From Alkalithermobacter paradoxus (GTDB taxonomy: Bacteria; Bacillota; Clostridia; Peptostreptococcales; Peptostreptococcaceae): a DNA stretch of 64,000 nt. The stretch covers positions 124,001 through 188,000 of the forward strand of contig MZGW01000001.1 of assembly GCA_002029295.1 (NCBI GenBank). Direction: 5' to 3'. Positions 54,170 through 62,711 of the stretch are shown piece by piece. The translations under genes were made by a program, and so were the position numbers. The notes under the pieces are model-generated. The model saw nothing but the letters and a program-made list of their open reading frames with translations. It ran no database searches and was not told where the DNA came from. Within the stretch, counting starts at the first letter, position 1. Each line of letters begins with the position of its first letter.

Positions 54170-56629
54170 ATGGAAATATACGCAAAAGTTATTATTAATA
54201 ATAATTCAAGCTACACAGATAATTTCTTTACCTACAAAATTCCAAATCACCTTCTAGATGAAGTTGAGATTGGACATAGAATATTAGTTCCATTTGGAAG
54301 ATCGAATAAGCCTATAGAAGCATTTGTGTTTGATATTACTAATGAAAAAGGCGAATACGATACAAAAGAAATAATGGATGTACTAGATCAAGAGCCTATT
54401 TTAAGGAAATCGGATATAAATCTTATAAAATGGATGAAAGAAGAATATATCTGTACATTTATAGAAGCCATAGAATGTATCTGTCCTAAAGGATTTAGGG
54501 TAGATACTTACAAAGTAATCAAATTAATAAATGACGATGCAAAAGAATTAAATGAAAAGGAAAGAAATCTACTAAACCAAATAAGAAAAGCTAAGGGGAG
54601 TATAACTTTAAGTAAACTTAAAAGCAAATTTGATTATAGTATTGATTCAATTATAAAAAAAATGAACCAAAACAACATAATAGATATAGTTTGGGAATCT
54701 AAGAGTATAAAAAATGAAAAGTATATATATACTGTAAAGTTAAATATTCCAAATGAACAAATCGATGATGTCATAGAAAATCTAAATAAGAAAAGATCAT
54801 TTAAACAAGCTCAGGTAATGAGCTTTCTAAGAAATAATCAAAATATGGCTATTAGCGATCTTATTGAAGCATTAAATGTTAATAGAGCGTCTATAAAATC
54901 TTTAGAAGAAAAGAAATTTATAAAAATAGAGAAAATAAACTACTATAGAAAACCAACTATAAGTTATAAAGTAGATAAAAAAGATATAATTCTAAATGAA
55001 GAGCAAATTTATGCTGTAAATTTACTTAAAAATAGCATATATAAAGAAGATAAAAAACCTTTTTTACTTCATGGTGTCACAGGAAGTGGAAAAACGGAGA
55101 TTTATCTAGAGATAATAGATGAAATGCTAAGAAATGGAAAAGATAGCATAGTTCTAGTTCCAGAAATATCTTTGACACCTCAAACTATAGCTAGATTCAA
55201 AAATAGATTTAATGATACGATAGCTGTATTTCATAGTAAGTTATCAAAAGGAGAAAGACATGATGAATACAGAAGGGTAAAGGAAGGAAATGTTAAGATT
55301 GTGATAGGTGCAAGATCTGCTATATTTGCACCATGTAATAATCTAGGTATAGTGATTATAGATGAGTTTCATGAAAGCTCCTATAAATCAGATGTAAGTC
55401 CAAAATACAATACTATAGAAGTTGCAAAAAGGTTGTGTAAAGAAACAAATTCTATACTTTTATTAGGATCGGCAACACCGCCTATAGAAGAATATTATAA
55501 ATGTGAAACAGGACAGTATAGCAAAATAGAGCTAAAAAATAGGGCAAATAAAAACCAAATGCCAGAAATACAAGTTGTTGATATGAAAGAAGAATTAAAT
55601 ATTGGAAATAAAAGCATATTTAGTAGAGCACTATTTGATGAAATAAGTGAAAATTTAAGAAATGGAAATCAAACAATACTATTTCTAAATAGAAGAGGTT
55701 ATGCTAGCTTTGTATCTTGTAGAAAATGTGCGTACCTTTTTAAATGTTCAAATTGTGATATATCATTGACGTACCATAAAAATACACATAGTGGAAAATG
55801 TCACTATTGTGGATATGAAGTTAATATACCTAAAGAATGCCCAAGTTGTAATAGTTTATATCTAAAAGAGTTCGGAATAGGAACAGAAAAAATACAAGAA
55901 GAAGTCAAAAAATATTTTCCAGATGCAAGAATTCTTAGAATGGATAAAGATACCACAGCTAAAAAGGGATCTCACGAAGATATACTGAATAAATTCAAAA
56001 ACAAAGAAGCAGATATTCTTATAGGAACACAAATGATAAGTAAAGGACTAGACTTTCCTTATGTTACACTAGTTGGAATATTATCAGCAGATATGATACT
56101 TAATTTTCCAGATTTTAAAAGTTCAGAGAAAACATTTCAAATAATAAGTCAGGTTTCTGGAAGAGCTGGAAGAGCAGATCTTAGTGGAAAAGTAATACTT
56201 CAAAGCTATGATGTAGACCACTACTCTATACAATACGCTAAGAATCATGACTATAAGGGCTTTTATAATGAAGAAATAAAAATTAGAAAGATATTTAATT
56301 ATAAGCCGTTTAATAGTCTAATGAGTATAGTTGTAACAGGGAAAAATGAAAAGAATGTAATAAAAAATATACAAAAGATATATGATGGAATAGTTTATCT
56401 TTTAAGAAAAAGAGGTATAGAAGATTTTGAATTTATACTAGGACCAAATCCTTGTCCTATATCTAAAATAAATATGAATTATAGGTGGCAGATACTACTT
56501 AAGGATTTAAATATTGAAATAAAATTGTTAAAGGGTATAATAAAGTATATATGTGTACAAAAAAGAGATGCTTTCCTAGATTCAGATATAAATATAAGTA
56601 TAGATACAGATCCAGATAGTATATTATAA
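54170..56629 (+). CDS. priA: Primosomal replication-restart helicase PriA
   Basis: PriA reloads the replisome at collapsed forks. An N-terminal fork-binding domain, winged helix, then helicase motif I GVTGSGKTE (about residues 302-310), the Walker B as DEFH (D398 onward, DExH kept), and a cysteine-rich zinc-binding region (CRKCAYLFKCSNC, then CHYCG and CPSC) are visible. Motifs GTQMISKG and QVSGRAGR complete the helicase core. It has 819 residues. def follows after 18 bases. Confidence 0.96.
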   Translation: MEIYAKVIINNNSSYTDNFFTYKIPNHLLDEVEIGHRILVPFGRSNKPIEAFVFDITNEKGEYDTKEIMDVLDQEPILRKSDINLIKWMKEEYICTFIEAIECICPKGFRVDTYKVIKLINDDAKELNEKERNLLNQIRKAKGSITLSKLKSKFDYSIDSIIKKMNQNNIIDIVWESKSIKNEKYIYTVKLNIPNEQIDDVIENLNKKRSFKQAQVMSFLRNNQNMAISDLIEALNVNRASIKSLEEKKFIKIEKINYYRKPTISYKVDKKDIILNEEQIYAVNLLKNSIYKEDKKPFLLHGVTGSGKTEIYLEIIDEMLRNGKDSIVLVPEISLTPQTIARFKNRFNDTIAVFHSKLSKGERHDEYRRVKEGNVKIVIGARSAIFAPCNNLGIVIIDEFHESSYKSDVSPKYNTIEVAKRLCKETNSILLLGSATPPIEEYYKCETGQYSKIELKNRANKNQMPEIQVVDMKEELNIGNKSIFSRALFDEISENLRNGNQTILFLNRRGYASFVSCRKCAYLFKCSNCDISLTYHKNTHSGKCHYCGYEVNIPKECPSCNSLYLKEFGIGTEKIQEEVKKYFPDARILRMDKDTTAKKGSHEDILNKFKNKEADILIGTQMISKGLDFPYVTLVGILSADMILNFPDFKSSEKTFQIISQVSGRAGRADLSGKVILQSYDVDHYSIQYAKNHDYKGFYNEEIKIRKIFNYKPFNSLMSIVVTGKNEKNVIKNIQKIYDGIVYLLRKRGIEDFEFILGPNPCPISKINMNYRWQILLKDLNIEIKLLKGIIKYICVQKRDAFLDSDINISIDTDPDSIL

Positions 56630-56647
56630 CCTTAAGGAGGAAATTAT

Positions 56648-57103
56648 ATGGCGCTTAGAATAATAAAAAAAGATAACGATCCTGTTTTAAGAAAAAAATC
56701 TAGAGTAGTTGAAAATATAGATCAAAAGATTATTACATTATTAGAAGATATGGCAGAAACTATGTATCATGCAGATGGGGTAGGACTTGCTGCTCCTCAA
56801 ATAGGAATATTAAAAAGAGTTATAGTAGTTGATGTAGGAGATGGACTTATAGAACTTATAAATCCAGAGATAATAGAGCAGCGTTCAAGCCAGACTGGAG
56901 AAGAAGGATGCCTTAGTGTACCTGGAAAATATGGAAAGGTCAAAAGGCCACTTTACGTTAAAGTAAGAGGTTTAAATAGAAATGGAGAAACTGTAATAGT
57001 AGAAGGGAAAGATCTTTTAGCTAGAGCATTATGTCACGAAATAGACCACCTAGATGGAATACTATTTATAGATAGAGTTGAAGGAAGAATCGAAGAAAAC
57101 TAA
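56648..57103 (+). CDS. def: Peptide deformylase
   Basis: Def removes the formyl group from nascent proteins. Its three motifs are present: [10 protein letters not shown] (about residues 44-53), EEGCLSVPG (85-93, metal ligand C88) and HEIDH (130-134, metal ligands H130 and H134 and catalytic E131). It has 151 residues. It sits between priA and fmt, as usual. The fmt start follows after about 20 bases. Confidence 0.97.
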   Translation: MALRIIKKDNDPVLRKKSRVVENIDQKIITLLEDMAETMYHADGVGLAAPQIGILKRVIVVDVGDGLIELINPEIIEQRSSQTGEEGCLSVPGKYGKVKRPLYVKVRGLNRNGETVIVEGKDLLARALCHEIDHLDGILFIDRVEGRIEEN

Positions 57104-57122
57104 ATATAAGGATGTGATACAT

Positions 57123-58070
57123 TTGAGAATAGTATTCATGGGAACTCCAGATTTCGCAGTTCCGTCATTCAAAATGTTAATAGATGAAGGTTATGATATT
57201 ATATCTGTTATAACTCAACCTGATAAGCCAAAAGGAAGAGGAAATAAAATATCGCAGCCACCAGTAAAAGAAGAAGCATTAAAACATGGAATAGAGGTTT
57301 ATCAACCTAAGAAGGTTAAAGATAAAGAGTTTGTTGAAATACTTAAAAATTTAAACCCAGATATAATAATAGTTATCGCTTTTGGACAAATACTATCTAA
57401 AGAAATACTTTCAATTCCAAAGTATGGATGCATAAATGTACATTCATCTCTTTTACCAAAGTATAGAGGAGCAGCTCCTATAAATTGGGCTATAATAAAT
57501 GGAGAAGAAGTTACAGGTGTTACAACTATGTATATGGATGAAGGATTAGATACTGGCGATATGATTCTAAAAATAGAAACGAAAATAGGGAATGAAGAAA
57601 ATGCAGGTCAGCTACATGATAGATTAGCTATTTTAGGTGCAGATGTATTAAAAGAAACTCTAAATTTAATAAAACAAGGAAATGCACCTAGACAAAAGCA
57701 AGATGATTCACAATCTTCGTATGCTCCTATTATGGATAAAAACCTTGGAAATATAGATTGGAATAAAAGTGCAAAAGATATATATAACCTAGTAAGAGGT
57801 ACAAATCCTTGGCCAAGTTCATTTACAAGTTATAAGGGAAATATGATGAAGATATGGAAAAGTACTGCATTAGACAATGAAAAAACTTCAAAACAACCTG
57901 GAACAATAATAAAAGTTTCAGACGAAGGTATATATGTTGCTTGTGGGCGTGGAATTTTAGTTGTTGAAGAAATTCAAATGCCTGGCAAAAAAAGAGTTAA
58001 AGTACAGGAATATATAAAAGGAAATACTATAGAAAAAGATATTATATTAGGTGAAAAAAGTGAACAATAA
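57123..58070 (+). CDS. fmt: Methionyl-tRNA formyltransferase
   Basis: Fmt formylates initiator Met-tRNA. It starts MRIVFMGTPDFAVPSF and contains the formyl-donor site INVHSSLLPKYRGAAPINWA. A C-terminal OB-like domain follows. The open frame begins at 57078, inside def, but TTG 57123 with AAGGATGTGAT upstream is the natural start (315 residues). Its stop overlaps the start of the DUF116 gene. Confidence 0.95.
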   Translation: MRIVFMGTPDFAVPSFKMLIDEGYDIISVITQPDKPKGRGNKISQPPVKEEALKHGIEVYQPKKVKDKEFVEILKNLNPDIIIVIAFGQILSKEILSIPKYGCINVHSSLLPKYRGAAPINWAIINGEEVTGVTTMYMDEGLDTGDMILKIETKIGNEENAGQLHDRLAILGADVLKETLNLIKQGNAPRQKQDDSQSSYAPIMDKNLGNIDWNKSAKDIYNLVRGTNPWPSSFTSYKGNMMKIWKSTALDNEKTSKQPGTIIKVSDEGIYVACGRGILVVEEIQMPGKKRVKVQEYIKGNTIEKDIILGEKSEQ

Positions 58071-58809
58071 GAACAAGTTTTTAGTTATAATGACTATTTT
58101 AGCTACTGCCATTTGTGGGTTTAGTTTATTTTTAAATTATATATTTACAAGAGATAATATAAATACAATCAATTTGCTACTAGCTTTATTTAACACAATT
58201 ATATTAGTACTTTTAGGAATAATCATATTTTCAATAGGTTCATCGTATGCAATTTTATCTAATAAAAAAGTAAGTAAGAATATTATGAAGATAAACTTCA
58301 AAATAATAAGTACATTTTATCCGTTTATAATATATCTATCTAAACTTTTTAGAATACCAAAAAACGATATAAGAAATGTATACGTACACCTTAATAATGA
58401 ATATATATATTCAAATAAATACAAGATTAGTCCTAAAGATATAATGATTTTAACACCACATTGTATTCAAAAGAGCTTTTGTAAACACAAAATCACAAAT
58501 GACATAAACAACTGTGTTAGGTGTCAAAAGTGCAATGTATCAGACCTACTAGATATAAAAGAAGAATATGGGGTTAATGTATTTGTAGCAAGTGGGGGAA
58601 CACTAGCTAGAAAAATAATAAAAGAAAATAAGCCAAAAGCAATAATTGCTGTAGCATGTGAAAGAGATTTAACTAGCGGAATTCAAGATGTTGAAAGTAT
58701 TCCTGTTGTTGGAGTATTTAACAAAAGACCTCATGGTCCATGCATTAACACAGAAATAGATACAATGAAAATAAAGAAAGCTATAGAATTTTTTGAAGGA
58801 GGGGTTTAG
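58060..58809 (+). CDS. DUF116 family cysteine-rich membrane protein
   Basis: A 249-residue protein of unknown function. It has two membrane segments (about residues 8-24 and 36-60) and a cytoplasmic or extracellular cysteine-rich DUF116 domain (CIQKSFCKHK, NCVRCQKCN, then VACERDLTSG and GPCINTEID). The pattern suggests an Fe-S or zinc site. The frame offers GTG 58051, but GTG 58060 behind GGTGA is preferred. It overlaps the fmt end and is followed at once by the metallopeptidase gene. Confidence 0.8.
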   Translation: MNNKNKFLVIMTILATAICGFSLFLNYIFTRDNINTINLLLALFNTIILVLLGIIIFSIGSSYAILSNKKVSKNIMKINFKIISTFYPFIIYLSKLFRIPKNDIRNVYVHLNNEYIYSNKYKISPKDIMILTPHCIQKSFCKHKITNDINNCVRCQKCNVSDLLDIKEEYGVNVFVASGGTLARKIIKENKPKAIIAVACERDLTSGIQDVESIPVVGVFNKRPHGPCINTEIDTMKIKKAIEFFEGGV

Positions 58810-59502
58810 ATGGTTCCATATTATTATGGATTTGACTCAACATATATAATACTACTACCGGCTATACTATTTACACTTTATGCTCAAAATAAAGTTCAAT
58901 CAACTTTTGCAAAATACTTAAGAGTATATACATCAAAAGGATTTACAGGAGCTCAAGTAGCTAGATTCATACTAGACAAAAATGGGTTAAATAATGTAGG
59001 TATAGAATTATCGAGAGGAAAATTGTCAGATCACTATGACCCAAGAAGCAAAGTTGTTAGACTTTCAAATGAAGTATACAACGGAAGTTCTGTAGCTGCT
59101 GTATCAGTTGCAGCGCATGAAGTTGGTCACGCTATACAACATGCTATAGGATATGCCCCACTTACTTTTAGGAATACTTTAGTTCCAATAGCCAATATAG
59201 GCTCTTCTATGGCGTGGATATTTATACTGCTTGGTTTTGCAGTAAGTCCATCTTTCATAGATATAGGAATACTTTTATTTTTAGGAGCAGTTCTTTTTCA
59301 AATAGTTACTTTACCTGTTGAATTTAATGCTTCAAGCAGAGCTATAGTTCAGCTTAGAGAAAATGGCTTAATAGCACAAAGTGAAGAAGGTGCTAGCAAA
59401 AGAGTATTAGATGCAGCTGCCTTAACTTATGTTGCAGCAGCAGCTGCTGCAGTATCACAATTACTTAGATTAATTGTGCTTAGAAATAATAGAAGGGATT
59501 AA
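58810..59502 (+). CDS. Membrane zinc metallopeptidase (YugP type)
   Basis: A 230-residue membrane protein with the zinc motif HEVGH (H103-H107) in VAAHEVGHAIQHAIGY and about four hydrophobic segments; a later EFNASSRA provides the third ligand region of this family. Substrates are unknown. It shares an operon with def-fmt-DUF116 and lies before rsmB, the common Firmicute order. A terminator follows. Confidence 0.9.
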   Translation: MVPYYYGFDSTYIILLPAILFTLYAQNKVQSTFAKYLRVYTSKGFTGAQVARFILDKNGLNNVGIELSRGKLSDHYDPRSKVVRLSNEVYNGSSVAAVSVAAHEVGHAIQHAIGYAPLTFRNTLVPIANIGSSMAWIFILLGFAVSPSFIDIGILLFLGAVLFQIVTLPVEFNASSRAIVQLRENGLIAQSEEGASKRVLDAAALTYVAAAAAAVSQLLRLIVLRNNRRD

Positions 59503-59506
59503 GTTT

Positions 59507-59535
59507 TAAGTCCTAGTTTTACTAGGACTTATTTT
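59507..59535 (+). terminator. Terminator between the metallopeptidase gene and rsmB
   Basis: TAAGTCCTAGT (59507-59517) pairs with ACTAGGACTTA (59521-59531), three-base loop, four T. The rsmB Shine-Dalgarno (AAAGGAGGAAG) follows about ten bases later, so read-through or a nearby promoter must supply rsmB. Confidence 0.75.
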
Positions 59536-59555
59536 CATTCAAAGGAGGAAGAAAA

Positions 59556-60887
59556 ATGAAGACTGCTAGAGAAATAGCTCTACAAGCTATTTATGATATA
59601 GAAAATAATGGACTTTACTCTAATATTGCTGTAAATAAATATTTGAAAGGTAGCAAATTAGATAATAAAGATAGAGGATTTGCTACAGAACTTATATATG
59701 GAGTTATAGAGAATAAGTACTTTTTAGAATATATAATAGATGATTTTTCTAGTATTAAGACGAATAAATTATCACCCTACGTAAAAGCGATACTCAAGAT
59801 GGGGATATATCAAATACTATTTTTAGACAGCGTTACAGATTTTGCAGCAGTAAATGAAAGTGTAAATCTGTGTAAAAAATATTATAAAAAAGCATATGGA
59901 TTTGTAAATGGAGTTTTAAGGAATGTCCTTAGAAATGAAAGAAATATAAAATATCCAAATAAAAACACAGATTTAGTAAAGCACTTATCTATAAAATACT
60001 CGTATCAGCCATGGATGATAAAAAAGTGGATTAAACAATTTGGAGAAGAATTTGTGGAGGACTTACTACAGGCAAATAGCGAAAAGCCACCGATATATAT
60101 AAGAGTAAATACATTAAAAACAAACATACACGATCTTATTCAAAAGCTTAAAGATCAAGATATAAACTGTGATAAAGTAAATCTAATAGATAATTGTATA
60201 AAAGTATATAATATTAAAAATATAGAAAATAATGATCTATTTAAGAAAGGATATTTTCAAGTTCAAGACATAAGTTCTATGATTGTTGGACATGTAATAA
60301 ATCCTAAACAAAATTCTTTGATATTAGATTGTTGCAGTGCACCAGGAGGGAAAAGTACACATTTAGCAGAACTTATGAAAAATACAGGAACTGTTATTGC
60401 CAGGGACATATTCGAACATAAGTTAAAATTAATACATCAATCAGCTGAGAGACTGGGACTTTCTAATATAAAAATAGAGAAATTTGATGCAACAGAGCTT
60501 GATGATAAAAATATAGGTAAATTTGACTACGTACTAGTGGATGCCCCTTGTTCAGGATTTGGTATAATAAGAAGAAAGCCAGAGATTAAATATAAAGATA
60601 AAAACGAAGTAAAAGACCTTCCTAAAATACAAGAGAAAATAATAAATACTAACTCGAAATATGTAAAAAAAGGTGGACTGTTAATTTATAGTACATGTAC
60701 AATAGAAGATGAAGAAAATATAGAAATAGTAAATAAATTCTTAAGAAAAAATAGTAACTTTGAGCTTGAACCTATAGAAAATGTAAAAATAGATTTAGAA
60801 AACCAAAGCAATGGATATATAAAGTTATATCCAAATATCCATGGGATGGATGGTTTTTTCATAGCTAAGATTAGAAGGGTAAGGTAA
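59556..60887 (+). CDS. rsmB: 16S rRNA (cytosine-967-C5)-methyltransferase
   Basis: RsmB (Sun) makes m5C967 in 16S rRNA. An N-terminal NusB-like domain (about residues 1-130) precedes the SAM domain with LDCCSAPGGKSTHLAEL. The two catalytic cysteine motifs are VDAPCSGFG and YSTCTIEDEEN. It has 443 residues. rlmN follows after four bases, a common pair. Confidence 0.95.
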   Translation: MKTAREIALQAIYDIENNGLYSNIAVNKYLKGSKLDNKDRGFATELIYGVIENKYFLEYIIDDFSSIKTNKLSPYVKAILKMGIYQILFLDSVTDFAAVNESVNLCKKYYKKAYGFVNGVLRNVLRNERNIKYPNKNTDLVKHLSIKYSYQPWMIKKWIKQFGEEFVEDLLQANSEKPPIYIRVNTLKTNIHDLIQKLKDQDINCDKVNLIDNCIKVYNIKNIENNDLFKKGYFQVQDISSMIVGHVINPKQNSLILDCCSAPGGKSTHLAELMKNTGTVIARDIFEHKLKLIHQSAERLGLSNIKIEKFDATELDDKNIGKFDYVLVDAPCSGFGIIRRKPEIKYKDKNEVKDLPKIQEKIINTNSKYVKKGGLLIYSTCTIEDEENIEIVNKFLRKNSNFELEPIENVKIDLENQSNGYIKLYPNIHGMDGFFIAKIRRVR

Positions 60888-60891
60888 TAAC

Positions 60892-61917
60892 ATGGAAAAA
60901 ATAGATTTGAAATCATTAAGTGAAGAAAAACTGAAAGAATTTATGCAAACTATTGATGAAAAAGCATTCAGAGGAACTCAAGTTTTTAGATGGATATACA
61001 AAGGAGCAGAAAGTATAGATGATATGACAGATTTGTCTAAGTCTTTGAGAGAAAAGCTTTCTGAATTAGCAAGCATTACTAATTTATCTATATACAAGAA
61101 AATGTCATCAAAAATAGATGATACTAGAAAGTATTTATTTTCATTAGAAGACAGAAACATAATAGAAAGTGTAATGATGAAATATAAACATGGCGTGTCC
61201 GTATGCATTTCAACTCAAGTAGGATGCAGAATGGGATGCAGTTTTTGTGCATCAACAATAGATGGATTAGAAAGAAACCTAAAAGCATCTGAGATGATAG
61301 ATCAGATACTAAAGATACAAAAAGATGTAGGTGAAAGAGTGTCTAATGTAGTAATGATGGGAAGTGGCGAGCCACTTGATAACTTTGAAGAAGTAAAAGA
61401 GTTCTTAAAAATAGTCAATGAAAAAAATGGGCTTAATATAGGATATAGACACATAACGCTTTCTACCTGCGGAATTGTACCAAAGATGTATGAGTTATCT
61501 GATTTAAAACTTCCTATAAATCTTGCTATATCTCTTCACGCTGCAACTGATGAAAAAAGAAAAGATATAATGCCTATAGCAAAAGCATATTCAATTGATG
61601 ATATACTAAAAGCGTGTAGATATCACATAGAAAAAACAAATAGAAGGATAACATTTGAATACTCTTTAATAAAAGGAGTTAATGACAGCAAAGATGAAGC
61701 TAAGATTCTAGCTAACAAACTAAAGGGATTATTATGTCATGTTAATTTGATACCGATAAATAAAGTAGATGAAAGAAGTTATGAAAAACCAGATACAAAA
61801 TATATAAATACATTCAAAGATATACTGAAAAGTAGTGGAATTGAAACAACTATAAGAAGAGAAATGGGTAGTGATATACAAGGGGCTTGTGGACAACTTA
61901 GAAGAAGAAATTTATAG
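60892..61917 (+). CDS. rlmN: Dual-specificity 23S rRNA/tRNA A2503/A37 C2-methyltransferase
   Basis: RlmN is a radical SAM enzyme making m2A2503 in 23S rRNA. The cluster cysteines are C112, C116 and C119 (GCRMGCSFC), and the late SDIQGACGQLRRR holds the second methyl-transfer cysteine. It has 341 residues. The start is ATG 60892 with AAGGTAATA upstream, a modest Shine-Dalgarno. Loss of RlmN affects some ribosome-targeting antibiotics. Confidence 0.96.
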   Translation: MEKIDLKSLSEEKLKEFMQTIDEKAFRGTQVFRWIYKGAESIDDMTDLSKSLREKLSELASITNLSIYKKMSSKIDDTRKYLFSLEDRNIIESVMMKYKHGVSVCISTQVGCRMGCSFCASTIDGLERNLKASEMIDQILKIQKDVGERVSNVVMMGSGEPLDNFEEVKEFLKIVNEKNGLNIGYRHITLSTCGIVPKMYELSDLKLPINLAISLHAATDEKRKDIMPIAKAYSIDDILKACRYHIEKTNRRITFEYSLIKGVNDSKDEAKILANKLKGLLCHVNLIPINKVDERSYEKPDTKYINTFKDILKSSGIETTIRREMGSDIQGACGQLRRRNL

Positions 61918-61946
61918 AATCTATTTGTATTTATGGAGGTAAATTT

Positions 61947-62693
61947 ATGAAGCATTATGCTATATCAGATATAGGTATGGTTAGAAAATTAAATGAAGAT
62001 TATTATGGTGTTGATAGTATACAAATAGATAATGAGTGTATATACATATACGCAGTAGCAGATGGTATGGGGGGACACAATAAAGGAGAAATTGCCAGTA
62101 AACTAGCAATAGAAAGTATATTGACATATATAAAAGATAAGTTATCTAATATAAATATAGTCAGTGATGACAATATTTTTATTACATTAAAAAGTGCATA
62201 TCGTAGTGCAAATGATATAATATATAATAACTCATTACAAAATGAAGAGTATAAGGGCATGGGAACAACTTTAACAACGTGCATACTCTACAAAAATAAG
62301 CTATATATAGCAAATGTTGGGGATAGTAGATGCTATATATATAAAAATAATAAATTGACACAAGTAACAAAAGATAACTCATTAGTTCAAGAACTAATAG
62401 AAAAAGGAATAATAACAAAAAAAGATGCTCTTACACATCCACAAAGGAATGTTATAACAAGAGCTATAGGAACTGACGAAAGATTAAAAATAGATACTTA
62501 TATAGAAGAAATACAAGAAAATGATAAAGTGATATTAGTGACAGATGGTGTTACAAATTATGTATCTGATGATAAGATAATACAAGTCTTAGATACATAC
62601 AAAGATTCTAAAACGTTTTGTAAAAAACTAGTAGAACTAGCTAACGAAAAAGGTGGACGCGATAATATAACTGTTTTATTCATATCAATATAA
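61947..62693 (+). CDS. stp: PP2C-family protein phosphatase (Stp/PrpC)
   Basis: A 248-residue serine/threonine phosphatase that reverses PrkC phosphorylation. The PP2C metal-binding motifs are clear: DIGMVRKLNED, VADGMGGH, GDSRCYIY, VTDGVTNYVSDD and GGRDNITVLFI. The gene lies 19 bases before the kinase, the standard pair. A TATGGAGG Shine-Dalgarno is upstream. Confidence 0.95.
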   Translation: MKHYAISDIGMVRKLNEDYYGVDSIQIDNECIYIYAVADGMGGHNKGEIASKLAIESILTYIKDKLSNINIVSDDNIFITLKSAYRSANDIIYNNSLQNEEYKGMGTTLTTCILYKNKLYIANVGDSRCYIYKNNKLTQVTKDNSLVQELIEKGIITKKDALTHPQRNVITRAIGTDERLKIDTYIEEIQENDKVILVTDGVTNYVSDDKIIQVLDTYKDSKTFCKKLVELANEKGGRDNITVLFISI

Positions 62694-62711
62694 TTAGAGA
62701 GTGGTGATATA

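Noticed and set aside
55361-55372. PriA Walker B reads DEFH rather than DEEH
   Set aside because: The catalytic DExH pattern is intact; the changed position is the variable one.
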